From Aromatoleum toluclasticum ATCC 700605 (lineage in GTDB: Bacteria; Pseudomonadota; Gammaproteobacteria; Burkholderiales; Rhodocyclaceae), in NCBI RefSeq assembly GCF_000378245.1, contig NZ_KB899495.1, forward strand, positions 25,638-89,637: a stretch of DNA of 64,000 bases, read 5' to 3'. Under the pieces are notes generated by a model that was given only the letters and a program-made list of their open reading frames with translations, was not told where the DNA came from and searched no databases. Position 1 is the stretch's first letter, and the number at the start of each line of letters is the position of its first letter. A program made the position numbers and the translations under genes. This document shows positions 8,507 through 17,497 of this stretch, piece after piece.

Positions 8507-9367
8507 TCAGCCGGCGAGCACCGCGCGGCCGTTGTCGAGCACGGTCGCGTCGCGCTCCTGCACGCGCGCGCGGAAGGACACGACGTTGCCGCGCTTCCAG
8601 AACGCGAACGTGACCGTCTCACCGGGAAAGGTGGGCGCCGAGAAGCGCACGTCAAGCTCGCGCAGCGCCGCCGCGTCGTAGTCGCAGAAACGCCGCAGGA
8701 TCGCGTGCGCCGCGATGCCGTAGGTGCACATGCCGTGCAGGATCGGCCGCGGAAACTTCGCGCCGCGCGCGGCTTCCGGGTCGGCGTGGATCGGGTTGCG
8801 GTCGCCGTTGAGGCGGTAGAGCAGCGCCGCCTGGGGCGACGTCGGCATCTCGAGCACCGCGTCGGGCTCACCCTCGGGGATCGGGTGCACGGGGCGAACC
8901 GGTCCCGACGAGCCGCCGAAGCCGCCGTCGGCGCGCGCGAACACCGTGCCCTTGACGGTCGCGTAATGCGTGCCGTCGGCGGCGTCGGTGATCTCGCGCT
9001 CGAGATACAGCAGCGCGCCCTTGTCGTGACCCTTGTCGATGACCTCCGCGACGCGCGTGACCCCGCGAACGCGGCCCGCGGGGGGCAGCGGCCGATGCAC
9101 GACGAGGCCCTGCTCGCCGTGCAGCATCATGCGGTAGTTCAGCCCCGCGCGCGGATCGACCGCCCAGCCCTGCGGCAGGCACAGCACGACCGGCATCGTC
9201 GGGAAGGCCGCGAGATCCTTTTCGTAGACGTAGCGCAGCTGGCCTGCGTCAAGCGGGTCGGCGCCGAGTCCAAGGCTCAACGCGTAGAACATCGTCTCGC
9301 GGTCGGTGTAGGACTCCTCGACCGGATCCATCTTCCAGCCGAGTAGAAAATCTCTGTCGATGGGCAT
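8507..9367 (-). CDS. MaoC-family (R)-specific enoyl-CoA hydratase (double hot-dog)
   Basis: The 286-residue product resembles the hydratase-2 part of peroxisomal multifunctional enzyme 2. The N-terminal half is a degenerate hot-dog domain (MFYALSLGLGADPLDAGQLRYVYEKD). The C-terminal half has the catalytic motif LNGDRNPIHADPEAAR (Asp-x4-His) and FPRPILHGMCTYG. It would add water to a 2-enoyl-CoA. I chose ATG 9367 (MPIDRDFLLGWKMD) after GGAGGAAACGAC; the frame is open far upstream but that part is a shadow of the SDR gene. It lies 14 bases after the SDR gene. Confidence 0.9.
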   Translation of the reverse strand: MPIDRDFLLGWKMDPVEESYTDRETMFYALSLGLGADPLDAGQLRYVYEKDLAAFPTMPVVLCLPQGWAVDPRAGLNYRMMLHGEQGLVVHRPLPPAGRVRGVTRVAEVIDKGHDKGALLYLEREITDAADGTHYATVKGTVFARADGGFGGSSGPVRPVHPIPEGEPDAVLEMPTSPQAALLYRLNGDRNPIHADPEAARGAKFPRPILHGMCTYGIAAHAILRRFCDYDAAALRELDVRFSAPTFPGETVTFAFWKRGNVVSFRARVQERDATVLDNGRAVLAG

Positions 9368-9381
9368 GTCGTTTCCTCCGC

Positions 9382-10296
9382 TCAGAGCGAGTCCCAGGCG
9401 GCGAAGTACTCGCCGCCGTCGAGCGGCGTCAGGAACGGGCGCATCGCGGGGATCGCGTTCTCGGCGATCGTCTGCAGCGACCAGCCGTCGCCGTAGGTCA
9501 CCGAGCGGATCGGGCGCATCTGGTTGAACAGCATGATCTCGTTGCGGCGCACGCCGAAGATCTGGCCGGTGACATCCTTTGCGGCGTCGGAGATCAGGTA
9601 GGCCGCGAGCGGCGCGATCTTCTCGGGCGTGTTGAGCTTCGCGCGCTCGAGCCGCGCGGCCTGCTCCGGGGTCTTCGGCTCGATGCCCGCGAGCATGCGG
9701 GTGAAGGCCTGCGGGGAGATGCAGTTCGAGCGCACACCGAAGGCCTTCATGTCGAGAGCGATGCCTTTCGACAGGCCGATGATGCCGGCCTTGGCTGCGC
9801 CGTAGTTCGCCTGCCCCATCATGCCGACGACGCCGGTCGGCGACGTCATATGCACGAACGCGCCCGAGCCCTGCTCCTTGAAGAACGGCGCGGCGGCAAC
9901 GGCGACGTAGAACGCGCCGCTCAGGTTCGTGTCGAGCACGAGCTTCCAGTCCTCGACGCCGAGCTTGTGGAACATCTTGTCGCGCAGCACCCCGGCATTG
10001 TTGACAACCGCGTCGATGCGGCCGAACCGCTCGACCGCGGTCTTGACGATGCGCTGCGCGCCGTCCGGGTCGGCGACGCTGTCGAGGCTTGGCGCTGCGA
10101 CCCCGCCCGCCGCCTCGATTTCGGCGCAAACCTCCTTCGCCGGGCCTTCGCTGCGTCCGTCGCCCGACAGCGACGTACCGATGTCGTTGACGACGACCTT
10201 CGCGCCGAGCTGCGCGCAGTACATCGCGATCGCGCGGCCGATGCCGTTGCCCGCACCGGTGACGACGACCACCTTGTCCTTCAAGCCATATTCCAT
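9382..10296 (-). CDS. Short-chain dehydrogenase, HSD17B4-like 3-hydroxyacyl-CoA dehydrogenase
   Basis: The 304-residue product has the SDR cofactor motif VVVTGAGNGIGRA (residues about 9-21), NNAGVLRD, the catalytic Ser region MTSPTGVVG and YGAAKAG. The insert NDIGTSLSGDGRSEGPAKEV is characteristic of the dehydrogenase domain of D-bifunctional/HSD17B4 proteins. Together with the MaoC gene it makes a split version of that two-domain enzyme: hydration followed by (R)-3-hydroxyacyl-CoA oxidation. Start ATG 10296 (MEYGLKDKVVVV) is preceded by GGGGGATACAGGA. Confidence 0.9.
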   Translation of the reverse strand: MEYGLKDKVVVVTGAGNGIGRAIAMYCAQLGAKVVVNDIGTSLSGDGRSEGPAKEVCAEIEAAGGVAAPSLDSVADPDGAQRIVKTAVERFGRIDAVVNNAGVLRDKMFHKLGVEDWKLVLDTNLSGAFYVAVAAAPFFKEQGSGAFVHMTSPTGVVGMMGQANYGAAKAGIIGLSKGIALDMKAFGVRSNCISPQAFTRMLAGIEPKTPEQAARLERAKLNTPEKIAPLAAYLISDAAKDVTGQIFGVRRNEIMLFNQMRPIRSVTYGDGWSLQTIAENAIPAMRPFLTPLDGGEYFAAWDSL

Positions 10297-10340
10297 TCCT
10301 GTATCCCCCGTTGGATGTGTGATGAATCGTGATGAATGGG

Positions 10341-11474
10341 TCAGGCGAGCGCTTCCTGGCCGAAACGGCGCAGGTGATGCCGCACGTCGCCGAACGACTG
10401 ACCGATGACCAGCAGGCGCTTGGCGTAATGGCCGACCTTGCATTCGTCGGTCATACCCATCGCGCCGTGCATCTGGATCGCCTCGCGCGTGACCAGCCGC
10501 GCCGCGTTGCCGACCTGCACCTTCGCCGCCGAGACGAGCCGCGCGCGCTCGGCGGCGTCGCCGCCGTCGACCGCCATCGCCGCGACCCCGGCCATCGCGC
10601 GCGCCTGCTCGCACGCGATCAACATATCGACGAGACGGTGCTGCAGCGCCTGGAAGCTCGCGAGCGCGACACCGAACTGCTTGCGCACCTTCACGTAGTC
10701 GACGGTGAGTTCGAGCAGCGCGTCGAGCGCACCGACCGCTTCCGCGCACAGCGCGGCGATGCCGCGGTCGAGCGCCGCCTCGACGAGCGCGAGCCCTCCG
10801 CCGGCCTCGCCGAGCACGCGGTCGGCCGGCACGCGCACGTCCGTGAAGCGGAAATCCGCGGCGCGGCGCCCGTCGAGCGTCGGATAGGCGTGCAGGTCGA
10901 CGCCGCGCGCTGTCGCGTCAACGAGGAAGAGCGTCACGCCGTCGCGATCTCCGGGCGCACCCGAAGTGCGCGCCGCGACGATCAGCGTGTCGGCGGCGTC
11001 GCCGTCGAACACCAGCGTCTTGCGCCCGTCGAGCCGGTAGCCGTCGCCGTCGCGCATCGCCTTCGCCGCGAGCGGCAGCGGGTCGTAGCGCGCACCGGGC
11101 TCGTCGAGCGCGATCGCGAGGCGTCGCTCGCCGCGCACGACGGCTGGTAGCAGCGCGTCGGCCTGCGCCGGCGTGCCCGCGGCGGCGACGAGGCCGCCGG
11201 CGAGCACGACCGTCGAGCAGTACGGCTCGCACGCGAGCGCGCGGCCGAGGCCTTCCATGACGATCATGACGTCGACCGCCGACAGCTCGCTGCCTCCGTG
11301 CCCGGCCGAGAACGGCAGCCCGAGCAGGCCCATGTCGGCCATCAGCCGCCAGCGCTCGTCCATGCGTGCCGGGGCGTCCGGGACGCCGCGCGAGGCGGCC
11401 GGGTATTCGTGTTCGCAGAACCGCTGCACCGCATCGCGCAACTGCAGCTGCTCGTCGGAAAGGGAAAAGTCCAT
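10341..11474 (-). CDS. Acyl-CoA dehydrogenase, PimD-like small subunit
   Basis: The 377-residue flavoprotein starts MDFSLSDEQLQLRDAVQRFC and ends with the family's QMHGAMGMTDECKVGHYAKR and RHHLRRFG. RKQFGVALASFQALQHRLVDM is the conserved FAD-contact segment. It forms a closely spaced pair (9 bases) with the next acyl-CoA dehydrogenase gene, the arrangement of pimeloyl-CoA dehydrogenase (PimCD) and of steroid side-chain FadE heterotetramers. In such pairs the two chains jointly form the active site. It likely introduces a 2,3-double bond in a bulky or dicarboxylic acyl-CoA. Confidence 0.87.
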   Translation of the reverse strand: MDFSLSDEQLQLRDAVQRFCEHEYPAASRGVPDAPARMDERWRLMADMGLLGLPFSAGHGGSELSAVDVMIVMEGLGRALACEPYCSTVVLAGGLVAAAGTPAQADALLPAVVRGERRLAIALDEPGARYDPLPLAAKAMRDGDGYRLDGRKTLVFDGDAADTLIVAARTSGAPGDRDGVTLFLVDATARGVDLHAYPTLDGRRAADFRFTDVRVPADRVLGEAGGGLALVEAALDRGIAALCAEAVGALDALLELTVDYVKVRKQFGVALASFQALQHRLVDMLIACEQARAMAGVAAMAVDGGDAAERARLVSAAKVQVGNAARLVTREAIQMHGAMGMTDECKVGHYAKRLLVIGQSFGDVRHHLRRFGQEALA

Positions 11475-11483
11475 CGCGTTCTC

Positions 11484-12677
11484 CTAGAGGCCGAGCAGCG
11501 CGCGCGCGGCGAGGTTGCGCTGGATTTCGTTCGCACCGCCGTAGATCGACAGCTTTCGCGAATCGAGGAAGTTGGCCGCGAGCGCCGCGAGCTCGGGCTC
11601 GACCGGCGCCTCATCGGCGCGCTCGAGGAACAGCGCCTCCTCGACGAAGGGCACCGCCGCGGGGCCGGCAGCCTCGAGCAGCAGCTCGTAGATCGCCTGC
11701 CGCAGCTCGGTGCCGCGGATCTTCAGCAGCGACGCATCGACGCCGGGCGCCGCAGCGATCTGCGCACCGCTCAGCATGCGCAGCCCCATGTATTCGAGCG
11801 CCAGCAGCTCGACCTCGAGCGCGGCGATGCGCTCGCGCCAGCCCGGCGATTCGATCAGCGGACGGCCGCCATCGCGCACCGTCGCGGCGATGCGCTTCAA
11901 TCGCGCGAGCTGCTGCTTCGACGCGCCAACTCCGGCGATGCCGGTGCGCTCGTGCCCGAGCAGGTACTTCGCGTAAGTCCAGCCCTTGTTCACTTCGCCG
12001 ATCAGGTTTTCGGCGGGGACGCGCACGTTGTCGAGATAGACCTCGTTGAGATCGTCGCCGCCGTCGATGCCGCGGATCGGCCGCACCGTGATGCCCGGCG
12101 TCTTCAGGTCGATCAGCAGGAACGAGATGCTCTCCTGCGGTTTGCCACTGCCGGTGCGCACGAGGCAGAACAGCCAGTCGCAGAAGTGCGCGTACGACGT
12201 CCAGATCTTGTGGCCATTGACGACGAAGTCGTCGCCCTCGCGCACCGCGCTCGTGCGCATCGACGCGAGGTCAGACCCCGCGCCGGGCTCCGAAAAGCCC
12301 TGCGCCCACCATACCTCGCTCCTGCGGATCGGCGGCAGGTGGCGCCGCTTCTGCTCCTCGGAGCCGAACGCTATCAGCACCGGCCCGAGCATGTTGATAC
12401 CGCTCGCGATGATGCGCGGCGCATTGCCGAGCAGCGTCTCCTCGTCGAAGATGTAGCGCTCGACCGGCGTCCAACCCGGTCCACCGTGCTCGACCGGCCA
12501 CGACGGCGTGATCCAGCCGCGCTCGTAGAGCTTCGCGTACCACGCGACATAGTCGTGCCGCTCGAGCCGTAGGCCGCGTTCGACCTTCCGGCGGACGTCC
12601 TCGGGCAGGCGCTCGCGCACGAAGGCGCGCACCTCCTGCCGGAAGCCTTCCTCTTGCTCGGAAAACTGGAGTTTCAT
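11484..12677 (-). CDS. Acyl-CoA dehydrogenase, PimC-like large subunit
   Basis: The 397-residue product has the FAD/substrate segment WWAQGFSEPGAGSDLASMRT and the C-terminal YGGANEIQRNLAARALLGL. The start MKLQFSEQEEGFRQEVRAFVRERLP and overall length match pimeloyl-CoA dehydrogenase large subunits. It is the upstream partner of the small subunit at 10341-11474 and lies 47 bases after the acyl-CoA synthetase gene, consistent with activation followed by alpha,beta-desaturation in one operon. Electrons would go to electron-transfer flavoprotein, which is not encoded in the window. Confidence 0.88.
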   Translation of the reverse strand: MKLQFSEQEEGFRQEVRAFVRERLPEDVRRKVERGLRLERHDYVAWYAKLYERGWITPSWPVEHGGPGWTPVERYIFDEETLLGNAPRIIASGINMLGPVLIAFGSEEQKRRHLPPIRRSEVWWAQGFSEPGAGSDLASMRTSAVREGDDFVVNGHKIWTSYAHFCDWLFCLVRTGSGKPQESISFLLIDLKTPGITVRPIRGIDGGDDLNEVYLDNVRVPAENLIGEVNKGWTYAKYLLGHERTGIAGVGASKQQLARLKRIAATVRDGGRPLIESPGWRERIAALEVELLALEYMGLRMLSGAQIAAAPGVDASLLKIRGTELRQAIYELLLEAAGPAAVPFVEEALFLERADEAPVEPELAALAANFLDSRKLSIYGGANEIQRNLAARALLGL

Positions 12678-12724
12678 CGGTTCCCTGTCCCGTTGGTTGG
12701 ATTCAGTGGGTCGACTTCACCGCT

Positions 12725-14848
12725 TCACAGCGGGTCGCACACGACGAGCGCGTCGAGTGCGACGACGCGGTCCGGGTACGCGACCAGCGGATTGATGTCG
12801 ATCTCGGTGACGGCCGGCGTCGTGCGCATCAGCGCGCCGACCCGCGCGACGACGCGCGCGACCTGCGCCATGTCGACCGCCGGCGCACCGCGCAGCCCCC
12901 ACAGCAGCGCCGCGCCCTTGAGCCGGCAGAGCTCCTCGACGATCGCAGCCTCGTCGAGATCGACCGGCAGCAGCCGCACGTCGGCAAGCGCCTCGATCCA
13001 GATGCCGCCGAGCCCGACGAGCAGCACCGGGCCCCAATCGGGATCGCGGCGCGCGCCGACGACGAGCTCGAGCCCCTTGTCGGCCATCGTCTCGACGAGC
13101 ATGCCGTCAAGCGCGAGACCGGGCCGTGCGCGAGCGACGCTGTCGACGACGCGCGCCCACGCAGCACGCAGCGCCGCCTCGTCGGCGAGTCCGACCGCGA
13201 CGCCGCCCGCGTCGCTCTTGTGCGGCAACGCGGCCGCCTGCGCCTTGAGCACGACCGGGTAGCCGATGTCGGCGGCGATGCGCACGGCCTCGTCGGCGTC
13301 GCGCGCGAGCCGCCCGCACGGGATCTCTATGCCCGCCGCGGCGAGCCACTGCTTGCCGCGGTATTCGGCGAGCGTGCCGCCGCCCCACGGCAGCGCGACG
13401 GTCTCGCCGAGCGCTGCACACCCGGCCCCGGGCTTTTGCAGGCGTGCGACGGCATAGCGCGCGACGTGCGCCATCGCGCGCAGCGCGCGGTCCTGCGAGC
13501 GGAAGAGCGGCACGCCCGCGTCGCGCACCGCGTCGAGCAGCTCCGGCTCGAGCGGCGACTGGTCGCCAACGATGACGAGCACGACCGGCTTCGCCGCGCT
13601 GGCGAGCGCGGGCACGAGGTGGTTCGCGCGGTCGATCTGCGACACGCGCGCGCCGCCCACCTGCGACACGACGAGACTGCCGACGCCAGGATCGTCGAGC
13701 AAGCGGCGCGCGATCTCGCCCGGAACGGCCGGGCGGCCGACATGCACCGTCGTGACGTCGAGCGGGTTCTCGATCGCCGCATAGGCTGGCAGCGACTCGC
13801 GCAGAGCCTCGGCAGTCGCGGGCGCGAGCGCCGCGAATTCCAGTCCGACGTCCTCGCCGAGATCGAGCGCGGTGTTCTTCAGCGCGCCCGACATCGTCAT
13901 GAACGCCGCCCCGCCGGGGCATGGCGCCGGATAGCGCGACAGTACGGCTGCGGTGTCGACGAGCTCGTCGAGCGTGTCGACGAGCACGACCGCATGCCGT
14001 GCGAGCATCGTGCGCATCATCGCGAAGTCGCCGGCGAGCGCGCCGGTGTGCGACTGCGCGGCGTCGCGCGCGCGTTGACTCCGCCCCGTCGACAGCAGCA
14101 CCAGGGGCTTGCCGAGCCCGCGTGCCCGCGCCGCGAGCGAGAGGAACTCGCGCGGCCGGCGGATCTGCTCCAGGTACAGCGCGATCGCGTTCGTCGCGCC
14201 GTCGGTCAGGAGGTATTCGACGAAATCCTCGGCGCCGAGCACCGCCTCGTTTCCGGTCGAGATCGAATGGCTGACCGGCTCGCCGCGCGCGAGCAGCGCG
14301 TCGCGGATCGTCGCGGCCATCGCGCCGCTTTGCGCTACGATCGCGACGCCCGCGCCCGTGGGCGCGCCGCAGCGCTCGAGCGGCTCGAAGGTGAGCGGCA
14401 CTCCATCGACGTAGTTCGTGAGGCCCATGCAGTTAGGGCCGACGAGCGCGACGCCGCCGGCGAGCGCGGCCGCGGTCAGCGCGTCCTGCTGCGCCTTGCC
14501 CTCGTCGCCCGTTTCGGCGAACCCCGACGAGAAGATCACCGCCGCGTTCACGTTGCGCCGGCCGCACTCGGCGACGGCGTCGAGCACGCCGTTCTGCGGG
14601 ATTGCGATCACCGCGACATCGACACCCCGCGGCAGGTCGGCGACGCGCTGGAAACACGCGCGAGCGCCGATCTCGCGCCGGTCGCGATTCACGAGGTGGA
14701 TCTCGCCTCCGAAGCCGAAGCGCTCCAGATTCGCCAGCACGAAGCCGCCGAACGAGCGCGGCTCGGACGACGCGCCGACGATGGCGATCGAGCGCGGGCG
14801 CAGCAGACGCGCGACCACCGCAGCGCTATGCAGATTGCTTGTTGTCAT
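12725..14848 (-). CDS. NDP-forming acyl-CoA synthetase (copy 1)
   Basis: The 707-residue product joins a CoA-binding domain (RPRSIAIVGASSEPRSFGG, residues about 16-34), succinyl-CoA-ligase-like domains (GPNCMGLTNY, IVAQSGAMAATIRDALL, AAQSHTGALAGDF) and a C-terminal ATP-grasp domain (YPVVLKAQAAALPHKSDAGG, ITEIDINPLVAYP-type end). This is the ADP-forming acetyl-CoA synthetase/feruloyl-CoA synthetase family, distinct from AMP-forming ligases. It probably activates the carboxylic acid feeding this operon. I chose ATG 14848 (MTTSNLHSAA); the 46 upstream in-frame codons are not family-like. A paralogue is at 43868-46000. Confidence 0.88.
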   Translation of the reverse strand: MTTSNLHSAAVVARLLRPRSIAIVGASSEPRSFGGFVLANLERFGFGGEIHLVNRDRREIGARACFQRVADLPRGVDVAVIAIPQNGVLDAVAECGRRNVNAAVIFSSGFAETGDEGKAQQDALTAAALAGGVALVGPNCMGLTNYVDGVPLTFEPLERCGAPTGAGVAIVAQSGAMAATIRDALLARGEPVSHSISTGNEAVLGAEDFVEYLLTDGATNAIALYLEQIRRPREFLSLAARARGLGKPLVLLSTGRSQRARDAAQSHTGALAGDFAMMRTMLARHAVVLVDTLDELVDTAAVLSRYPAPCPGGAAFMTMSGALKNTALDLGEDVGLEFAALAPATAEALRESLPAYAAIENPLDVTTVHVGRPAVPGEIARRLLDDPGVGSLVVSQVGGARVSQIDRANHLVPALASAAKPVVLVIVGDQSPLEPELLDAVRDAGVPLFRSQDRALRAMAHVARYAVARLQKPGAGCAALGETVALPWGGGTLAEYRGKQWLAAAGIEIPCGRLARDADEAVRIAADIGYPVVLKAQAAALPHKSDAGGVAVGLADEAALRAAWARVVDSVARARPGLALDGMLVETMADKGLELVVGARRDPDWGPVLLVGLGGIWIEALADVRLLPVDLDEAAIVEELCRLKGAALLWGLRGAPAVDMAQVARVVARVGALMRTTPAVTEIDINPLVAYPDRVVALDALVVCDPL

Positions 14849-14975
14849 TTCCCTAGTCACCGAAAGCCTCTCGAAACCGACTCGCGTCCTACGTCCGGCG
14901 GCCGTCCTGGGCGCCACCACCACGGCAAGCTGCAGTCGCAGCGACGCCGTTTTCATTATTCTGCAACAGCATTGT

Positions 14976-14986
14976 GGTATACACAA
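14976..14986. promoter_or_regulatory. GGTATACACAA candidate GntR/FCD operator, site 1
   Basis: This 11-base element lies between the divergent acyl-CoA synthetase (start 14848) and gntR (start 15095) genes. The identical 11 bases recur upstream of the ABC transporter operon at 21612-21622, and nine of them upstream of the second gntR at 37480-37488. The GTATAC core is a common centre for FCD-type GntR operators. It would allow joint control of the operon and autoregulation. Confidence 0.6.
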
Positions 14987-15058
14987 GATAATTTATTGTG
15001 TTCCACGTGCAAACAATTGAGATCAACCGGTGTCGAATATTTTATCCAGACGTCTTGG

Positions 15059-15064
15059 TATAAT
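15059..15064 (+). promoter_or_regulatory. Probable -10 box of the first gntR gene
   Basis: A perfect TATAAT lies 30 bases before the gntR start, in an AT-rich stretch. No good -35 hexamer is visible at the normal distance, which would fit an activator- or repressor-dependent promoter. The leader would be only about 25 bases. Confidence 0.4.
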
Positions 15065-15094
15065 TAGTACTCTTCGCATTCGATTGGTCCCTTC

Positions 15095-15796
15095 ATGAGC
15101 CAGATCCGTAACCAGAAACCAAATCTCGCTTCGTCGATCCGCGACACGCTGCAGTCCGAGATCGAAAGCGGGAAGGTTCCGCCGGGCGCGTCGCTCGACG
15201 AGCGCGAGCTCGCCGCACGCTTCTCCGTGTCCCGCACGCCGGTGCGCGAAGCGCTGCAACAGCTTGCCGCGCAGAAGCTCGTGCGCATCACGCCGCGGCA
15301 GGGTGTCGCGGTCTCCCGCCTGTCGATCCCGCAGCTGCGGGACATGCTGGAACTGCTCGGCGAACTCGAAGCCTTGTGCGCGAAACTCGCCGCGCGGCGT
15401 GCGTCGGAGGAGCTGCGTGCCGCTCTCGACGCGGCGCTCGCACACGGCCGGGCGATCGCTGGCGGCGCCGGCGACGCGGACGATTACAGCGACGCGAATC
15501 TGGAATTCCACGAGGCGATCTACGCCGGCAGCCGCAACGAGCTCCTCGCGCAGCAGGTGCGCCCGCTGCGGCGCCTGATCCAACGCTACAATGTCAACAA
15601 CCGGCAACTGCATACCACCGTTCAGATCGAACGTTCGGTGGCCGCGCACGAAAAGATCGCACAGGCGATCCTCGCCGGCGACGAAGCGCTCGCTTACCGG
15701 CTGATGCTCGAACACGTGCCGGCCGGCGGCAGCGGCTTCTCGGAGTTCCTGTCGGCGCTGCCGGCGAGCCTGCTAGAGGAGACCGCCGCGGCCTGA
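15095..15796 (+). CDS. GntR-family transcriptional regulator, FCD subfamily (copy 1)
   Basis: The 233-residue product has an N-terminal winged HTH (DERELAARFSVSRTPVREALQQLAAQKLVRITPRQG, residues about 30-65) and an all-helical FCD ligand domain with FHEAIYAGSRNELL. FCD regulators sense organic acids, often through a bound metal. It is divergent from the 11-kb acyl-CoA operon and convergent with the ABC operon. It is a clear paralogue of the regulator at 37501-38244; the recognition region TPVREAL-QLAAQ is nearly the same. That fits the shared GTATACACA sites upstream of both. Confidence 0.92.
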   Translation: MSQIRNQKPNLASSIRDTLQSEIESGKVPPGASLDERELAARFSVSRTPVREALQQLAAQKLVRITPRQGVAVSRLSIPQLRDMLELLGELEALCAKLAARRASEELRAALDAALAHGRAIAGGAGDADDYSDANLEFHEAIYAGSRNELLAQQVRPLRRLIQRYNVNNRQLHTTVQIERSVAAHEKIAQAILAGDEALAYRLMLEHVPAGGSGFSEFLSALPASLLEETAAA

Positions 15797-15852
15797 ACGC
15801 GCGTGACGGCGCAGCGCCGGACGTCGGCGCCGCCCGCCCCTTCCGTCTCCCG

Positions 15853-17436
15853 TCAGCGCTTGATCCAGAACTGGCTCAGGTCCTGCCCGACGTAGTTCGT
15901 CGGCGCCGGGACGTAGCCCTGCAGCCTGGAATCGACGACCGTCGTGCGCCGGCCCCAGAACAGCGGCAGCGTGTAGCCCTGGGTCAGGATGTACTCCTCC
16001 AGCTGTCGGATCACCACCAGACGCTTCGCCGGATCGCCGATGCGCGACTGCTCCTCCATCAGCGTGTCGACCTTCGGGTCGTTGTAGCGCGCGATGTTCG
16101 CCGGATTCTTCTCGTGCGAGACGAAGATCGACCACTTCGCAGTCGGATCGTCGAGGTAGTCGGGCAGGTACTCGACCGCGAGGTCGAACTCGCCCGCACG
16201 GCGGCGCGCGAAGAATTGCGAATCCTCGACCTGCTCCTGCACCATCGTGACGCCGATCTGCCGGAACTGGTCGATCAGATAGACGCCGAGGAACGGCCAC
16301 GGCTTGCGGTTCAGAAAGGTGAGCTTGAGGTTCGCCTGCCCGGCCTCGGCGAGGAGCCGCCTCGCCTCGGCGCGCGCCGCGTCGACGTTTCGGCCGAAGC
16401 CCGGCAGCTTTTCGAGCTCCGCGTTGCTGCGCGCGAACTCCGACCCGGGGCGCGCGAGGCCGCCGACGACGCTCAGCGTCGTCGAGCGCTCCATCGCCTT
16501 CGAGCCTTCCCAATGGTCGAGCGCGAGCGCGAGCGCCTTGCGCACGCGCGGATCGCGGAGCGCGGGCTTCTGGGTGTTGATCATCGCCATGAACAGCGTC
16601 GAGATCGCCGGATTCGCTTCGAAGATCTGCACGTCCTTGCCCCGAGTCGAGACGATGCGGTCCGCCTCGAGCGGCGAGACGCCGCGGAAATCGACCATCA
16701 CTTGCCCCCCCGCGAGCGCGTTGACGGCGGACGGCGGCGTCAACGAAATCGCCTTGAAGCCGTCGAGATGGGGCAACCCAGGACGGAAATAGTCGGGGAA
16801 ACGCTCGCCGACCCATTCGGCGCCGGGTGTGTAGGACACGAACTTGAACGGCCCCGTGCCCATGACTTTCTTTGCGGGATAGGTCGGATCGCTCTTCAGC
16901 AGCGCTTCGGAATAGATGCAGCCGTACGGCTGCGCGAGCAGCGCCAGCATCGACACGTTCGGCTTCTCCAGCCGGAACACCACGGTACCTGCGTCGGGCG
17001 TCTCGATCGAGGCGACGTCGGCGAGCAGCTCCTTGCGCACCGACAGCACGCCTTGCGGCGGATTGCGCATGCGCTCGAAGCTCGCGCGCACGTCGCCCGA
17101 CGTCAGTTTGGTGCCGTCGTGGAACTTGACGTTGGGCCTCAGCTTGAACTCATACACCAGCCCGTCGGGCGACACGGTCCACGACTCGGCGAGATCGCCA
17201 ACGACCTTCGGATAGTGTGCGGCGTCGATCTGAAGCAGCGTCGAGTAATGGGGAGCGACGCGGTACATCACGTTGAGCGAGCCCGCCGCGTGGCAGTCGA
17301 AGGTCGCCGGCTCGCCGAGCGAAACTGCGAACACGAGGTTGCCGCCGCGCTGCGGCGTCGCGTTGGCGAGCCCCTCGGCACTGAACAGGACCGCCGTCGC
17401 GGCCACCACCGCGCACACCGAACTTCTCACTTTCAT
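15853..17436 (-). CDS. ABC transporter solute-binding protein, family 5 (copy 1)
   Basis: The 527-residue periplasmic binding protein has a signal peptide (MKVRSSVCAVVAATAVLFSAEGLANA) and the family-5 pattern: GGNLVFAVSLGEPATFD, PHYSTLLQID, LAESWTVSPDGLVYEFKLRPNVKFHDGT and GTGPFKFVSYTPGAEW. It is the last gene of the importer operon, 61 bases after the DppC-like permease. It is strikingly similar along its whole length to the protein at 27136-28722. Family-5 proteins bind peptides, nickel chelates, opines or other ligands; the ligand here is unknown but presumably related to the substrate of the island. Confidence 0.92.
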   Translation of the reverse strand: MKVRSSVCAVVAATAVLFSAEGLANATPQRGGNLVFAVSLGEPATFDCHAAGSLNVMYRVAPHYSTLLQIDAAHYPKVVGDLAESWTVSPDGLVYEFKLRPNVKFHDGTKLTSGDVRASFERMRNPPQGVLSVRKELLADVASIETPDAGTVVFRLEKPNVSMLALLAQPYGCIYSEALLKSDPTYPAKKVMGTGPFKFVSYTPGAEWVGERFPDYFRPGLPHLDGFKAISLTPPSAVNALAGGQVMVDFRGVSPLEADRIVSTRGKDVQIFEANPAISTLFMAMINTQKPALRDPRVRKALALALDHWEGSKAMERSTTLSVVGGLARPGSEFARSNAELEKLPGFGRNVDAARAEARRLLAEAGQANLKLTFLNRKPWPFLGVYLIDQFRQIGVTMVQEQVEDSQFFARRRAGEFDLAVEYLPDYLDDPTAKWSIFVSHEKNPANIARYNDPKVDTLMEEQSRIGDPAKRLVVIRQLEEYILTQGYTLPLFWGRRTTVVDSRLQGYVPAPTNYVGQDLSQFWIKR

Positions 17437-17497
17437 GGTCTCCCCCTATGGTTTTGCAGTCCGTCATCGCGGACATCGACTTGCATGGCATCCGCCG

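Noticed and set aside
9368..10129. In-frame upstream extension of the MaoC gene
   Set aside because: The extension overlaps the SDR coding sequence and is low-complexity; the hydratase family start and ribosome-binding site are at 9367.
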